From Deltaproteobacteria bacterium (lineage in GTDB: Bacteria > Desulfobacterota > Binatia > Binatales > Binataceae), in NCBI GenBank assembly GCA_021786815.1, contig JAJYMR010000264.1:1-35755 (forward strand): DNA of 35,755 nt, written 5' to 3'. This document shows, piece by piece, positions 23,118-32,870 of this stretch (the first letter of the stretch is position 1; the number at the start of each line of letters is the position of its first letter). The notes below the pieces were generated by a model. The model saw only the letters and a program-made list of their open reading frames with translations. It was not told the origin of the DNA and ran no database searches. A program made the translations under genes and the position numbers.

Positions 23118-24475
23118 CAGGAATGCACCGATGAACGCGCGCTCGCCGAGCCAGCCGGCGGTTCCATCCTGGGCATCGGGTCAACCAGCAGCGGCCTGGG
23201 TTTGAACAACGGGAACATCTCGCTAATCGTGTCGAGCGCGTCGAGCGCTACCGTGCCGCGGAAAAAGGTGAGATTCGGATGACTCTCGATGAGCGTGCCC
23301 GAGAGGCTTCTGAGCTCGTAGGGGACGTCGCCAAACCCGTCGCCGTTCAGGTCGTAGCCGCGATAGTCGTCGAAGTAATTTCGCCGCCATCGCGTCCGCA
23401 TCAGATCGCCCCGGCTCTCGACCCGCACCTGTACCAGGTTGTCACTGAGCGTGTTGTCCTCGAATTCGTTGTTCGTCTCGCTGCTCAGGAACACCATCGC
23501 CGTGTCGCAGAACATGAAGCGGTTGCGAAGCAGGCGGTCGGTCTGATTCGGATGAAATGGGCAGGTGTCGAAATAAACGCCGACGTGGTCGCGGATGAAG
23601 CGGTTGTCTTCGAGCGTCAGGTTGCCGGACTCCTTGCCGCCGACGCCGAAGCCGTCCGATTCAAGGTTGCCGGCGAACAGGTTTCGAGCGATCCGGATAT
23701 CGTCGGAGTACATCACGAAAACGCCCACCACGTCGTTCAGATAGCGGTTGTCCTCGACCACGCCGCCGTTGGAGTACATGAAATGCGTTCCGTAGCGGCC
23801 GTTGCGCACGAAATTGCCGACGACCCGGACGCGGGGCGAGAACCATACGATGAGGTCGCGCGAATTCTCGATTACGTTGCCGGCGATCAGCGAGTTGCGC
23901 ACGCCCCAGCATCGGATGGCGTCGCCGCGGATTCCGAGCGGTGTCGCCGGATTGCCAACGATATGGTTGTCCTCGACCGTCAGGCCCTCGGAGCTGTCGA
24001 TCACGATCCCGTACAGCGCGTTCCTGATCGTCACGCCGCGCACCGTGTCGTTCCTGCCGCGCACGTAGACGGCGGAATCGGTCTTGTCGTAGCGATCGCC
24101 ACTTCCGTCCACGGTTAAGCCCTCGATTGCGGCGTTGTCGCTCTCGACAAGCACGGTGCGGCCCTCGCCGGTGGAACGGATGATCGCGCCCGACGGTCCC
24201 CATAGCGTCACCGGATGGCGAATTATCACCGGTCCCGGGTAAACGCCCGGCGCAAGCCGAAAGACGGCGCCCGGACTGGCCGCGTCGAGCGCCGCCTGGA
24301 GCGAATCACCCGGATGAAGATCAAGTCCCGTGGCGGGACGCGCGGGCGGCCTGATGGACGGCGGAGTCAGAGCCGGGGAGGCATTGCGTGCCCTGCCTCC
24401 CCACGCCGGCAGTATCGCGATCGTCGATACCAGGACCGCGAGCAGCCACACGCTCCGTTTCCGAACAAGCTCCAT
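23117..24475 (-). CDS. nosD: NosD, periplasmic beta-helix maturation factor
   Basis: A 452-residue exported protein. ATG 24475 follows GGCGGAG by a few bases; seven extra codons upstream are unlikely. The signal peptide (RSVWLLAVLVSTIAILPAWGG) precedes a right-handed parallel beta-helix with CASH-type repeats, for example GLTVEDNHIVGNPATPLGI, GVFVMYSDDIRIARNLFAGN and LTLEDNRFIRDHVGVYFD. The C-terminal segment (YDLNGDGFGDVPYELRSLSGTLIESHPNLTFFRGTVALDALD) is typical of NosD. It cooperates with NosF/NosY and NosL in building the CuZ tetranuclear copper site. It starts 46 bases after nosZ. Confidence 0.93.
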   Translation of the reverse strand: MELVRKRSVWLLAVLVSTIAILPAWGGRARNASPALTPPSIRPPARPATGLDLHPGDSLQAALDAASPGAVFRLAPGVYPGPVIIRHPVTLWGPSGAIIRSTGEGRTVLVESDNAAIEGLTVDGSGDRYDKTDSAVYVRGRNDTVRGVTIRNALYGIVIDSSEGLTVEDNHIVGNPATPLGIRGDAIRCWGVRNSLIAGNVIENSRDLIVWFSPRVRVVGNFVRNGRYGTHFMYSNGGVVEDNRYLNDVVGVFVMYSDDIRIARNLFAGNLESDGFGVGGKESGNLTLEDNRFIRDHVGVYFDTCPFHPNQTDRLLRNRFMFCDTAMVFLSSETNNEFEDNTLSDNLVQVRVESRGDLMRTRWRRNYFDDYRGYDLNGDGFGDVPYELRSLSGTLIESHPNLTFFRGTVALDALDTISEMFPLFKPRPLLVDPMPRMEPPAGSASARSSVHS

Positions 24476-24521
24476 AGCTACTCCGCCGACACACAAGCCG
24501 CGCCGTGCTTTGCTTCTCCCA

Positions 24522-26525
24522 TCATCGCGCGGACGCCGTGCTGGTCGCGCCGGTTGGTTTGACCAGCAGGTACCCCGCCATCTCCAGATGCAGCGCCGAG
24601 CAGAACTCGGTGCAGTAGAACGGGAACACGCCGGGCCGATTCACCACGATAGTCACGTTGGCCGTTTTTCCCGGCTCCATGCTCAGGTTGACGTCGTATT
24701 CGCCGACGCCGAAGCCGTGCGTTGCGTCCTGGGTCTGCTCGATATTGGTCACGTGGAAGTGGACGGTATCGCCCTGGTTGACTTCGACGATATCGGGCCG
24801 CATGTGGCTTCGGACCTCGGTCATGTAAACGTCAACCACGTTGCCGTGGCGCTCGATGCGCGCCTTGTCCTCGCTTGGCGTCGCGTTCGGGTCAATCTCG
24901 TGAGTGAGAGCGTTGGTGCCCATCTTGTAGATGCTCCACGGCTTGACCAGATCGGAGCGGATCGCCTGCGCGTAGTGAGGCTCGCCGACTCCGAGCGGCA
25001 TGTTGTAGAGCAGGTGCATGTGCTCGCCCGAAATATCGATGAGTTGCTCGTCCTGCGGCAGAAGCGGGCCAACATTCTTGAAGCGGTCGATGGACCACTT
25101 ATCGAGAGCGACGAGGTACTGGCCCCACGGATGCTCCGTGTTGCTGCCCGGGATGCACAGATGGCCGACGTTGTACTGGACCGGGATCTTCTCGACCACC
25201 TTGAGCGTTTCGAGCGACCATTTGGCGACCTTCGACTCGATGAACAGGCTCGTATAGGCGTAGCCCCGGCCGTCGAATTGCGTATGCAGCGGGCCAAGCC
25301 CGATCTCGGCCTGGCCATGAAGCGCGTCCTTGAACGCGATGATCGGTACGCCGTAGGGATCGCGGCCCTCGAACTTCTTCGCGTCGATCGCAGCCTTTAT
25401 TTTCGCGAAACTGAACACCGTAACGTGGGTGTCGAGCTTGCCGTTTACGCAGATGTATTTGCCGTCGGGCGTAACGTCGACGCCGTGAGGGCTTTTGGGC
25501 TCGGGAACGAAATAGAGGATGCCTTCCTCGGCCGCGACTTTGAGCGGGATCAGCCGCATCCCATCGACCATCCTGTACTTGCCGTCCTGCTGCGCCACTT
25601 CGGCCGCCTTCTTCCAGTTGAAGACGTGCAGGTAGTCGTATTCGTTCTGCGAAGCGCCCTGTTCGAGCGGAGGTTTGCCCTCCATGTCGCCGCCATAGGC
25701 GCGCTCGGTATCGAACGAGTTCGTGAACGACCATCCGTAGCTCGCGAGCTTGCCCGCGTCGCTCAAGTCCTGCATGTACGGCGGAAGCTCGATCGCGAAC
25801 GACTGGCTCTTGTCGATCAGCCCTTTGGTGCGGTCGAATTTCCAGAAGACGGCGATACCGCGGTATTTGTCGTCGAAGCTCTTCTGATTGAGCGGTGCGT
25901 AAGTGCCGCCGATCGGCACCGGGTACTGCGAGGTCTCGATAATGTATTCGGTGTTCGGCGTGACAAACGTTCCGCCGTGGTCGCTGTTCATCAGTTCGCT
26001 TCGGACGATCTGATGGGTGGTGAAGTCCTTCAGGCTTATCACCGCGACCCGCGCGTTCGCCTTGTCATTGATGAACAGGAATTGACCGTCATAATCGCCG
26101 TTGGTCTGACTCAGGTTGGGATGATGCGAATCGCCCCAGGTCAGCGTTTCGCCCTGCGGCGAACTTGCCTTGAGCATCGCCTTGGTGTCGTCGTCGAAGC
26201 CGTAGCCCTGCCACGGTTCGGGGGTGAAGACGCCGATGACTTTCAGGATGCGCATCGAGGGCAGCCCGGCCACAATTACCTGGCCGCTGTGCCCGCCGGA
26301 CATAAAGATAAGGTAGGGATCGGGCCGGCCCGGCGGCATGTAGGTTTCAAGCGCCGCCTTCACGTCGTCGGGATCGAGATTGCGCTGCTTGATTATCTGC
26401 TGGACTGCCGTGCCTTCCTGAGCACCTTCGCGCGGACCGCACGACCAAATTAGCAGTCCCATCGCCAACAAAACCCCTGCGATAGTCAACCCTTTGCTGG
26501 CGAGGGATTTTCCCTTGGCTTTCAT
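24522..26525 (-). CDS. nosZ: Nitrous oxide reductase, clade II (Sec-type)
   Basis: A 667-residue multicopper enzyme that reduces N2O to N2 in the periplasm. ATG 26525 opens a Sec-type signal (LTIAGVLLAMGLLIWSC) with Cys29 in a lipoprotein-like position; there is no twin-arginine motif, which separates clade II from clade I. Candidate CuZ histidines lie in SGGHSGQ (H79), GDSHHPNLS (H134, H135) and SDHGGTF (H183). The CuA cupredoxin domain at the C-terminus has H603 and C638-x3-C642-x3-H646-x2-M649. All visible ligands are present, so it looks functional. It lies first after the cytochrome c lipoprotein gene and before nosD. Confidence 0.96.
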   Translation of the reverse strand: MKAKGKSLASKGLTIAGVLLAMGLLIWSCGPREGAQEGTAVQQIIKQRNLDPDDVKAALETYMPPGRPDPYLIFMSGGHSGQVIVAGLPSMRILKVIGVFTPEPWQGYGFDDDTKAMLKASSPQGETLTWGDSHHPNLSQTNGDYDGQFLFINDKANARVAVISLKDFTTHQIVRSELMNSDHGGTFVTPNTEYIIETSQYPVPIGGTYAPLNQKSFDDKYRGIAVFWKFDRTKGLIDKSQSFAIELPPYMQDLSDAGKLASYGWSFTNSFDTERAYGGDMEGKPPLEQGASQNEYDYLHVFNWKKAAEVAQQDGKYRMVDGMRLIPLKVAAEEGILYFVPEPKSPHGVDVTPDGKYICVNGKLDTHVTVFSFAKIKAAIDAKKFEGRDPYGVPIIAFKDALHGQAEIGLGPLHTQFDGRGYAYTSLFIESKVAKWSLETLKVVEKIPVQYNVGHLCIPGSNTEHPWGQYLVALDKWSIDRFKNVGPLLPQDEQLIDISGEHMHLLYNMPLGVGEPHYAQAIRSDLVKPWSIYKMGTNALTHEIDPNATPSEDKARIERHGNVVDVYMTEVRSHMRPDIVEVNQGDTVHFHVTNIEQTQDATHGFGVGEYDVNLSMEPGKTANVTIVVNRPGVFPFYCTEFCSALHLEMAGYLLVKPTGATSTASAR

Positions 26526-26598
26526 TGCCGCAATGCTCCTTCTTGGCCACCGCGCGACGGAACAGCGACCGGATTTTTTCAAAGATTCGATGAGAGAT

Positions 26599-27087
26599 TT
26601 ATTGCTCTTTCCCGAGCGAACGGACGTGGGCGATAAGCGCGTCAACTACTTTCGGCTTGCTCTGCAAGTCAGGGTTGGACGCCATCAGCGGGCTCTTGCC
26701 GACTGCGGCGCCTCCGTAAACGATCGCCGTGCCGATAGTCTTGTCGTTAGTGGCGGCCTGCCACTGCTTGTCGTGGAAGTTCTGAGGCTTGGGCGTGAGC
26801 AGCTTGGCTCCCGGACCGTCGCCGCGTCCGTCCTGCCCGTGGCAGGTTGCGCATCGGGTCTGGAAAATCTCCTTGGCTTCCTGGACCGGGTTCTCACCAC
26901 CGGTCGCGGGCGCACCTTCAGCCGCCGGAGTCTCCTCGGCTGGCGGCTGCGCGGTCTGCTGCGCCTGCTCCGCGGGCGCCTGCGGGGTCTCGGCCTGTTT
27001 GCCCTGACAGCCGATAAGCAAGCCCGCGATTATAAGAACCGGAACGGATGCACCTATTACGCCTAACCGTCGATGCGTCGAAAACAT
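26599..27087 (-). CDS. c-type cytochrome lipoprotein, likely NosZ electron donor
   Basis: A 162-residue protein from ATG 27087, which opens the signal MFSTHRRLGVIGASVPVLII with lipobox LIGC. A Pro/Ala/Glu-rich flexible linker (about 30 residues, AETPQAPAEQAQQTAQPPAEE) leads to a single class I cytochrome domain with the haem motif CATCH and a Met-containing loop (VGKSPLMASNPDL) that probably supplies the axial ligand. The long tether suits a membrane-anchored shuttle. It is the first gene of the nos cluster, 73 bases ahead of nosZ. Clade II systems lack the NosR donor, so this is a strong candidate for delivering electrons to NosZ. Confidence 0.9.
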   Translation of the reverse strand: MFSTHRRLGVIGASVPVLIIAGLLIGCQGKQAETPQAPAEQAQQTAQPPAEETPAAEGAPATGGENPVQEAKEIFQTRCATCHGQDGRGDGPGAKLLTPKPQNFHDKQWQAATNDKTIGTAIVYGGAAVGKSPLMASNPDLQSKPKVVDALIAHVRSLGKEQ

Positions 27088-27478
27088 GCATTCAAAATCA
27101 CGCAAATCGCGTTCCACGGGCGAATGTTCCGCAAATTCAACCGGGCTTTTGGCTCGCGATTCCGAAAGTCGCAGCGCTTGTCCCTTTTGGGAGCAGGAGC
27201 CGAAGCACACACGTGTCGCGAATCGGGCGTCAGAAAGATGGCTCGCCCACGGTCAAATAGGTAGCTAAAATACCTGTTTTTGGCTCGTTGATGTGGACCT
27301 TGCGCGCGGACGACGGCCTAAGACGACTGGTTTTGAGCATCAAAGCCGGGTCAAAATCATCCGAGGTCTGAGCTTTGTGGTCCAAAGCATGCTTCGGGAC
27401 CCGGATAGCGACGCGCCCCGGCGCTTCGTCGGAAACGCTGTCGATGGAAAGATCAGGCTTCGCAAAAGGAGAGTTGCG
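27088..27478. promoter_or_regulatory. Divergent intergenic region between the nos cluster and a cytochrome gene
   Basis: A 391-base stretch without a credible gene; the promoters of both cytochrome genes must lie here. Visible structure: AGGTA/TACCT (27259-27275) followed by GTTTTTGG, a small rightward terminator-like hairpin; TTTGA-GCA-TCAAA (27332-27344), a short inverted repeat; and GCTTTG/CAAAGC (27372-27388). No canonical FNR/NNR box (TTGAT-N4-ATCAA) was found. Confidence 0.5.
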
Positions 27479-27997
27479 ATGCACAAATGCGAACGCCCGC
27501 GAATCGCGAAACGGGCATTGGATAACTTCGGGCTGCGCCGCGCGCACCGGCGCCTCGCGAGCGCAGGGTTCGCGCTAATCCTCGCTGCTGCAGTGGTTGC
27601 AACGCATGTCGGGCTCGCTGTGTCGGCCGAACCTGCGCCGCCCCCGTCTGATGAGCTGATATTGACCGGGAAGGCCGACTACCTGGTGCATTGCGCGCCA
27701 TGTCACGGAACCAGCGGCACAGGTAACGGCCCGGTCGCGGAATTCCTCAAGCAGCGCCCCGCGGATCTCACCCGGCTGTCCGAGAAAAGCGGCGGGCGCT
27801 TCCCCGAAAAGCACGTATTCAAGGTTATCGAGGGTACCGCCATCGTCAAAGCGCATGGCACGCGCGAGATGCCGGTATGGGGCAACGTGTTCAGCACGCA
27901 GGCCCTCGATCCGTTCAACCGGGCCCAGACCGAACGCGAGGTTCACGACCGGATCGACCGCCTCATCGGCTATTTGAAGTCGATCCAGCGGAAGTAG
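27479..27997 (+). CDS. Periplasmic class I c-type cytochrome
   Basis: A 172-residue protein from ATG 27479, which has AAAAGGAGAG eight bases upstream. An N-terminal basic segment and a hydrophobic signal (FALILAAAVVATHVGLAVSAE) lead to one cytochrome c domain with CAPCHGTSGTGNGPVAEFL and a C-terminal GTREMPVWGNVF segment holding the probable Met ligand. There is no lipobox, so it is likely soluble after cleavage. It is divergent from the nos cluster and is a candidate partner in electron flow to NosZ or to another periplasmic reductase. The open frame extends upstream to 27293, but that part is not protein-like. Confidence 0.88.
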   Translation: MHKCERPRIAKRALDNFGLRRAHRRLASAGFALILAAAVVATHVGLAVSAEPAPPPSDELILTGKADYLVHCAPCHGTSGTGNGPVAEFLKQRPADLTRLSEKSGGRFPEKHVFKVIEGTAIVKAHGTREMPVWGNVFSTQALDPFNRAQTEREVHDRIDRLIGYLKSIQRK

Positions 27998-28002
27998 AGT
28001 GC

Positions 28003-28032
28003 TTCGCCGCACGTACCCGCACGCGCGGCGAA
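28003..28032. terminator. Bidirectional hairpin between convergent genes
   Basis: TTCGCCGC (28003-28010) pairs perfectly with GCGGCGAA (28025-28032) in the 45-base gap between the cytochrome stop (27997) and the convergent SDR stop (28043). Its position is what is expected of a shared terminator; T-runs are weak on both strands. Confidence 0.55.
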
Positions 28033-28042
28033 ACCGCGCCTG

Positions 28043-28834
28043 CTAGACCATGAAGCCGCCGTCAACGCTGATGACCTGGCCGGTGATCGCACCCGCCGCG
28101 TCAGAGGCGAGCAACGCCGCCATCGGACCCAGTTCGTCGGGTTCGACGATTCGCCGCTGGATATTCTGGCTTTCCGCGCCTCGCTTCGCCTCCTCGGGGC
28201 TGACGCCCATCATCGCGCCGAGCACGTTCCAGTCGACCAGCTTCGTATTCGTCCATCCCGGGCAGAGCACGTTGACGTTGATACCGTATGGCGCCGCCGC
28301 GTGGGCGAGCGAGCGCGTGAAACCGATAAGCCCGTGTTTCGCGGCCGAATACGCAAGCGGTCCGCCGCCGTTCTTCGCGTAGCCGGAACCGATACTGATA
28401 ATCCGCCCCCACTTCTGTTTCATCATGTAGGGAAGCGCGGCGTGGGTGGCATAGAACGCCTGGGTCAGGTTCAGGAAGAGGTTGTCCTCGAAGGCCTTCG
28501 GGTCATGTTTCAGATGGTCGAGTTGATCGGGGCCCTCCGCGACGAGTCCGCCCGCGTTGTTGACGAGGATATCGAGTCCGCCGAGTTTGCGCGCCGCCTC
28601 GTTGACGCCCGCCGTGATCTGCTCGCGGCTCATCACGTCCATCGCAACCGCAAATCCGCGCTGTCCCCGCGCCTTGATTTCGCCGGCGACCGCTTCCAGC
28701 TCGCTCATCGAGCGCGACGATACCGCAACGTCAGCGCCCGCATCCGCCATCGCAAGCGCCATCGAGCGGCCGATACCGCGTCCTCCACCGGTCACCAGCG
28801 CCCGCCGTCCCGTGAGGTTGATAATGTTCTTCAT
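28043..28834 (-). CDS. Short-chain dehydrogenase/reductase
   Basis: A 263-residue NAD(P)-dependent oxidoreductase with a Rossmann fold. The cofactor motif TGGGRGIG lies at the N-terminus, NNAGG in the fourth strand, and the catalytic Ser with YSAAK (Tyr and Lys) in ISIGSGYAKN and LAYSAAKHG. The C-terminus ends ITGQVISVDGGFMV, as in classical SDRs of the FabG type. Substrate unknown. GGAGAGAG lies roughly ten bases before the ATG. It is transcribed toward the divergent cytochrome gene and appears monocistronic. Confidence 0.93.
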   Translation of the reverse strand: MKNIINLTGRRALVTGGGRGIGRSMALAMADAGADVAVSSRSMSELEAVAGEIKARGQRGFAVAMDVMSREQITAGVNEAARKLGGLDILVNNAGGLVAEGPDQLDHLKHDPKAFEDNLFLNLTQAFYATHAALPYMMKQKWGRIISIGSGYAKNGGGPLAYSAAKHGLIGFTRSLAHAAAPYGINVNVLCPGWTNTKLVDWNVLGAMMGVSPEEAKRGAESQNIQRRIVEPDELGPMAALLASDAAGAITGQVISVDGGFMV

Positions 28835-28944
28835 GACGTCTGTCTCTCTCCGTAGCGAAATGAACCTGTTTTGGTATCACGAGCCTGGTCAGGGTAACCC
28901 GCTCGCGGACGGATTGCATAGGGGGCCCGTATCAGGACGGCGGA

Positions 28945-28966
28945 CGCGCTCGGAGGGTCGAGCGCG
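28945..28966 (-). terminator. Hairpin in the SDR/phosphorylase gap
   Basis: CGCGCTCG (28945-28952) pairs perfectly with CGAGCGCG (28959-28966) around GAGGGT, about 100 bases past the glycogen phosphorylase stop. No T-run follows. The rest of the 234-base gap shows nothing coding and must hold the SDR promoter. Confidence 0.4.
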
Positions 28967-29068
28967 ACGCCGAGCGTCCTTCGCCGGGTTCGAGTCGTAA
29001 TCGGCTTTCGTGGCAGGATGCCGGTGAGCGCCTTGGGCGAATCCTACGCGCGCGAAGCAGCCGGCGGT

Positions 29069-31693
<2,625 letters not shown>

Positions 31694-32012
31694 CGTAACC
31701 ACTTACCTGCCGAGCTTGCTTGCCCGCCGACATCAGGGCATGGTGGCGTTCCCGCCGACGCAACCATTCGGAACAGCCGGACCCGCCCCGCCACTGGCTG
31801 AACGCTCACCCGCCGGATGTCCGGCATATCGCCACCCTACTTGATGCGGGGACGCTTGTGTAGGTGTGCGCGCGACCGACTTACGCTTTCGCCTTGATCC
31901 GCAGACCCAGCGCAAGAGAGGTTCGAGCTTTCCGCCGAGCGAAAAGGTGAGAAATTCCGGGCTGCCGGCGCTTCTTGGCACACGCCGCAATTCGATATAC
32001 ACCTAATTTGAT
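31694..32012. promoter_or_regulatory. Divergent promoter region of glgP and the ArsR-type regulator
   Basis: About 320 bases without a gene. Near the right end, TTGGCA (31975-31980) and TATACA (31996-32001) form a weak promoter ahead of the regulator. AATTCGATAT (31989-31998) and AATTTGATAT (32005-32014) are a direct repeat with one mismatch and a 16-base period; the second copy reaches into the start codon. Nothing else stands out. Confidence 0.45.
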
Positions 32013-32612
32013 ATGAATCGAACAACCGCCAGCAATGGGAACGACACGCTGTTGAGGTTCTGCAAGGCGCTGGCGGATGAGAGCAGGCTGAAGCTCGTCG
32101 GATTGCTGGCGAAAAACGAGCACAACGTGCAGGAGTTGGCCGCGATGCTCGGGCTCAAGGAGCCGACGGTTTCGCATCACCTGTTGGTTCTGAAGCAGCT
32201 CGCGCTGGTCAGGATGCGGGCCGACGGCAATACGCATTGGTACCGGTTGGATCAGGACGCTCTGCACCGGATCGCGCGCACCGTGTTCAATCCCGAAAAC
32301 CTGGCGCGCCTGGCAGCCTCGGCCGAGGCAGAGGGATGGGAGCGCAAGGTCCTGTCCAACTTCGTCGAGGGCGAGCGCTTAATCGAAATCCCGGTATCGA
32401 GACGCAAGCGATGGGCGATTCTGAAGTGGCTTGCGGCGGATTTCGACCCGGCGGCCACCTACGACGAGGCGCAGGTGAACGCGATCCTGAAGCGACGGCA
32501 TCACGACTGCGCGATGCTGCGCCGCGAGCTTATAGGATATCGGATGCTGGCGCGCGAAAAGGGTATGTATCGCCGCTTGCCGGAATCCGAATGGCGCGCC
32601 GCGGACACGTAG
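32013..32612 (+). CDS. ArsR-type transcriptional regulator with C-terminal DUF2087
   Basis: A 199-residue protein. Residues about 12-85 form an ArsR winged helix (FCKALADESRLKLVGLLA, VQELAAMLGLKEPTVSHHLLVLKQLALV, GNTHWYRL). The C-terminal third (VSRRKRWAILKWLAADFDP, YDEAQVNAILKRRHHDCAMLRRELIGYRML) is DUF2087, an RNA/DNA-binding-like domain often fused to such regulators. No metal-binding Cys pair is present, so it is not a classical metal sensor. There is no Shine-Dalgarno before the ATG and the putative start site is close, so the transcript may be leaderless. It converges on the selenocysteine tRNA gene, 40 bases from its 3' end. Confidence 0.88.
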   Translation: MNRTTASNGNDTLLRFCKALADESRLKLVGLLAKNEHNVQELAAMLGLKEPTVSHHLLVLKQLALVRMRADGNTHWYRLDQDALHRIARTVFNPENLARLAASAEAEGWERKVLSNFVEGERLIEIPVSRRKRWAILKWLAADFDPAATYDEAQVNAILKRRHHDCAMLRRELIGYRMLAREKGMYRRLPESEWRAADT

Positions 32613-32652
32613 GATCGCGCATCGAGGCGGCGGGGCTGTCGCGCGTAAGAAA

Positions 32653-32748
32653 TGGCGGAGGGGGGAGGGAGTCGAACCCTCCGGCGACAGTATTAGCCGC
32701 CAGGCCGGTTTTGAAGACCGGTGCGGGCACCGGCCCGCTACCTCCTCC
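32653..32748 (-). tRNA. selC: Selenocysteine tRNA, anticodon TCA
   Basis: The minus strand folds as tRNA-Sec, 96 nt with encoded CCA. Acceptor stem of eight pairs (GGAGGAGG with CCCCTCC plus C; one A-C mismatch at the sixth pair), six-pair D stem GCGGGC/GCCCGC with loop CGGT, anticodon arm CCGGT-CTTCAAA-ACCGG with anticodon TCA, long variable arm GGCGGC/GTCGCC (one G-T pair) with loop TAATACT, and T arm GAGGG-TTCGACT-CCCTC. The 8+5 acceptor/T helix, the six-pair D stem with a four-base loop and the TCA anticodon are diagnostic of Sec. The gene implies selenoproteins elsewhere in the genome. A tyrosine integrase lies on its 5' side. Confidence 0.95.
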
Positions 32749-32810
32749 GCATCGTAAAAGGCCTTAAGATTGCAGGAGAACTTCTGTAGACCCTAGGCGT
32801 TCCAGAAAAT

Positions 32811-32831
32811 TGACCACCATTCTGACCACCA
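32811..32831. repeat. Tandem TGACCACCA repeats between selC and the integrase
   Basis: TGACCACCA occurs at 32811-32819 and again at 32823-32831, a 12-base period. The pair lies in the 122-base interval between the tRNA 5' end and the integrase start. Short repeats beside an integrase gene are the usual form of arm-type binding sites, so this is a candidate part of the attachment region. Confidence 0.5.
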
Positions 32832-32870
32832 CGATTGACTGACGTTTGTGATGCACATAAAACCGTGCGG

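Noticed and set aside
24330..26453. A 707-residue plus-strand frame opposite nosZ and nosD
   Set aside because: Antisense of two confidently identified genes; no ribosome-binding site, signal or family-like motif.
27332..27344. FNR/NNR-type box ahead of the nos cluster
   Set aside because: TTTGA-GCA-TCAAA has a three-base gap; the FNR-family site TTGAT-N4-ATCAA is longer and the flanking bases do not fit.
32653..32748. A selenoprotein gene within this window
   Set aside because: With selC present I looked for genes that continue past an in-frame TGA; the main genes end at normal family lengths and no extension with conserved sequence was found.
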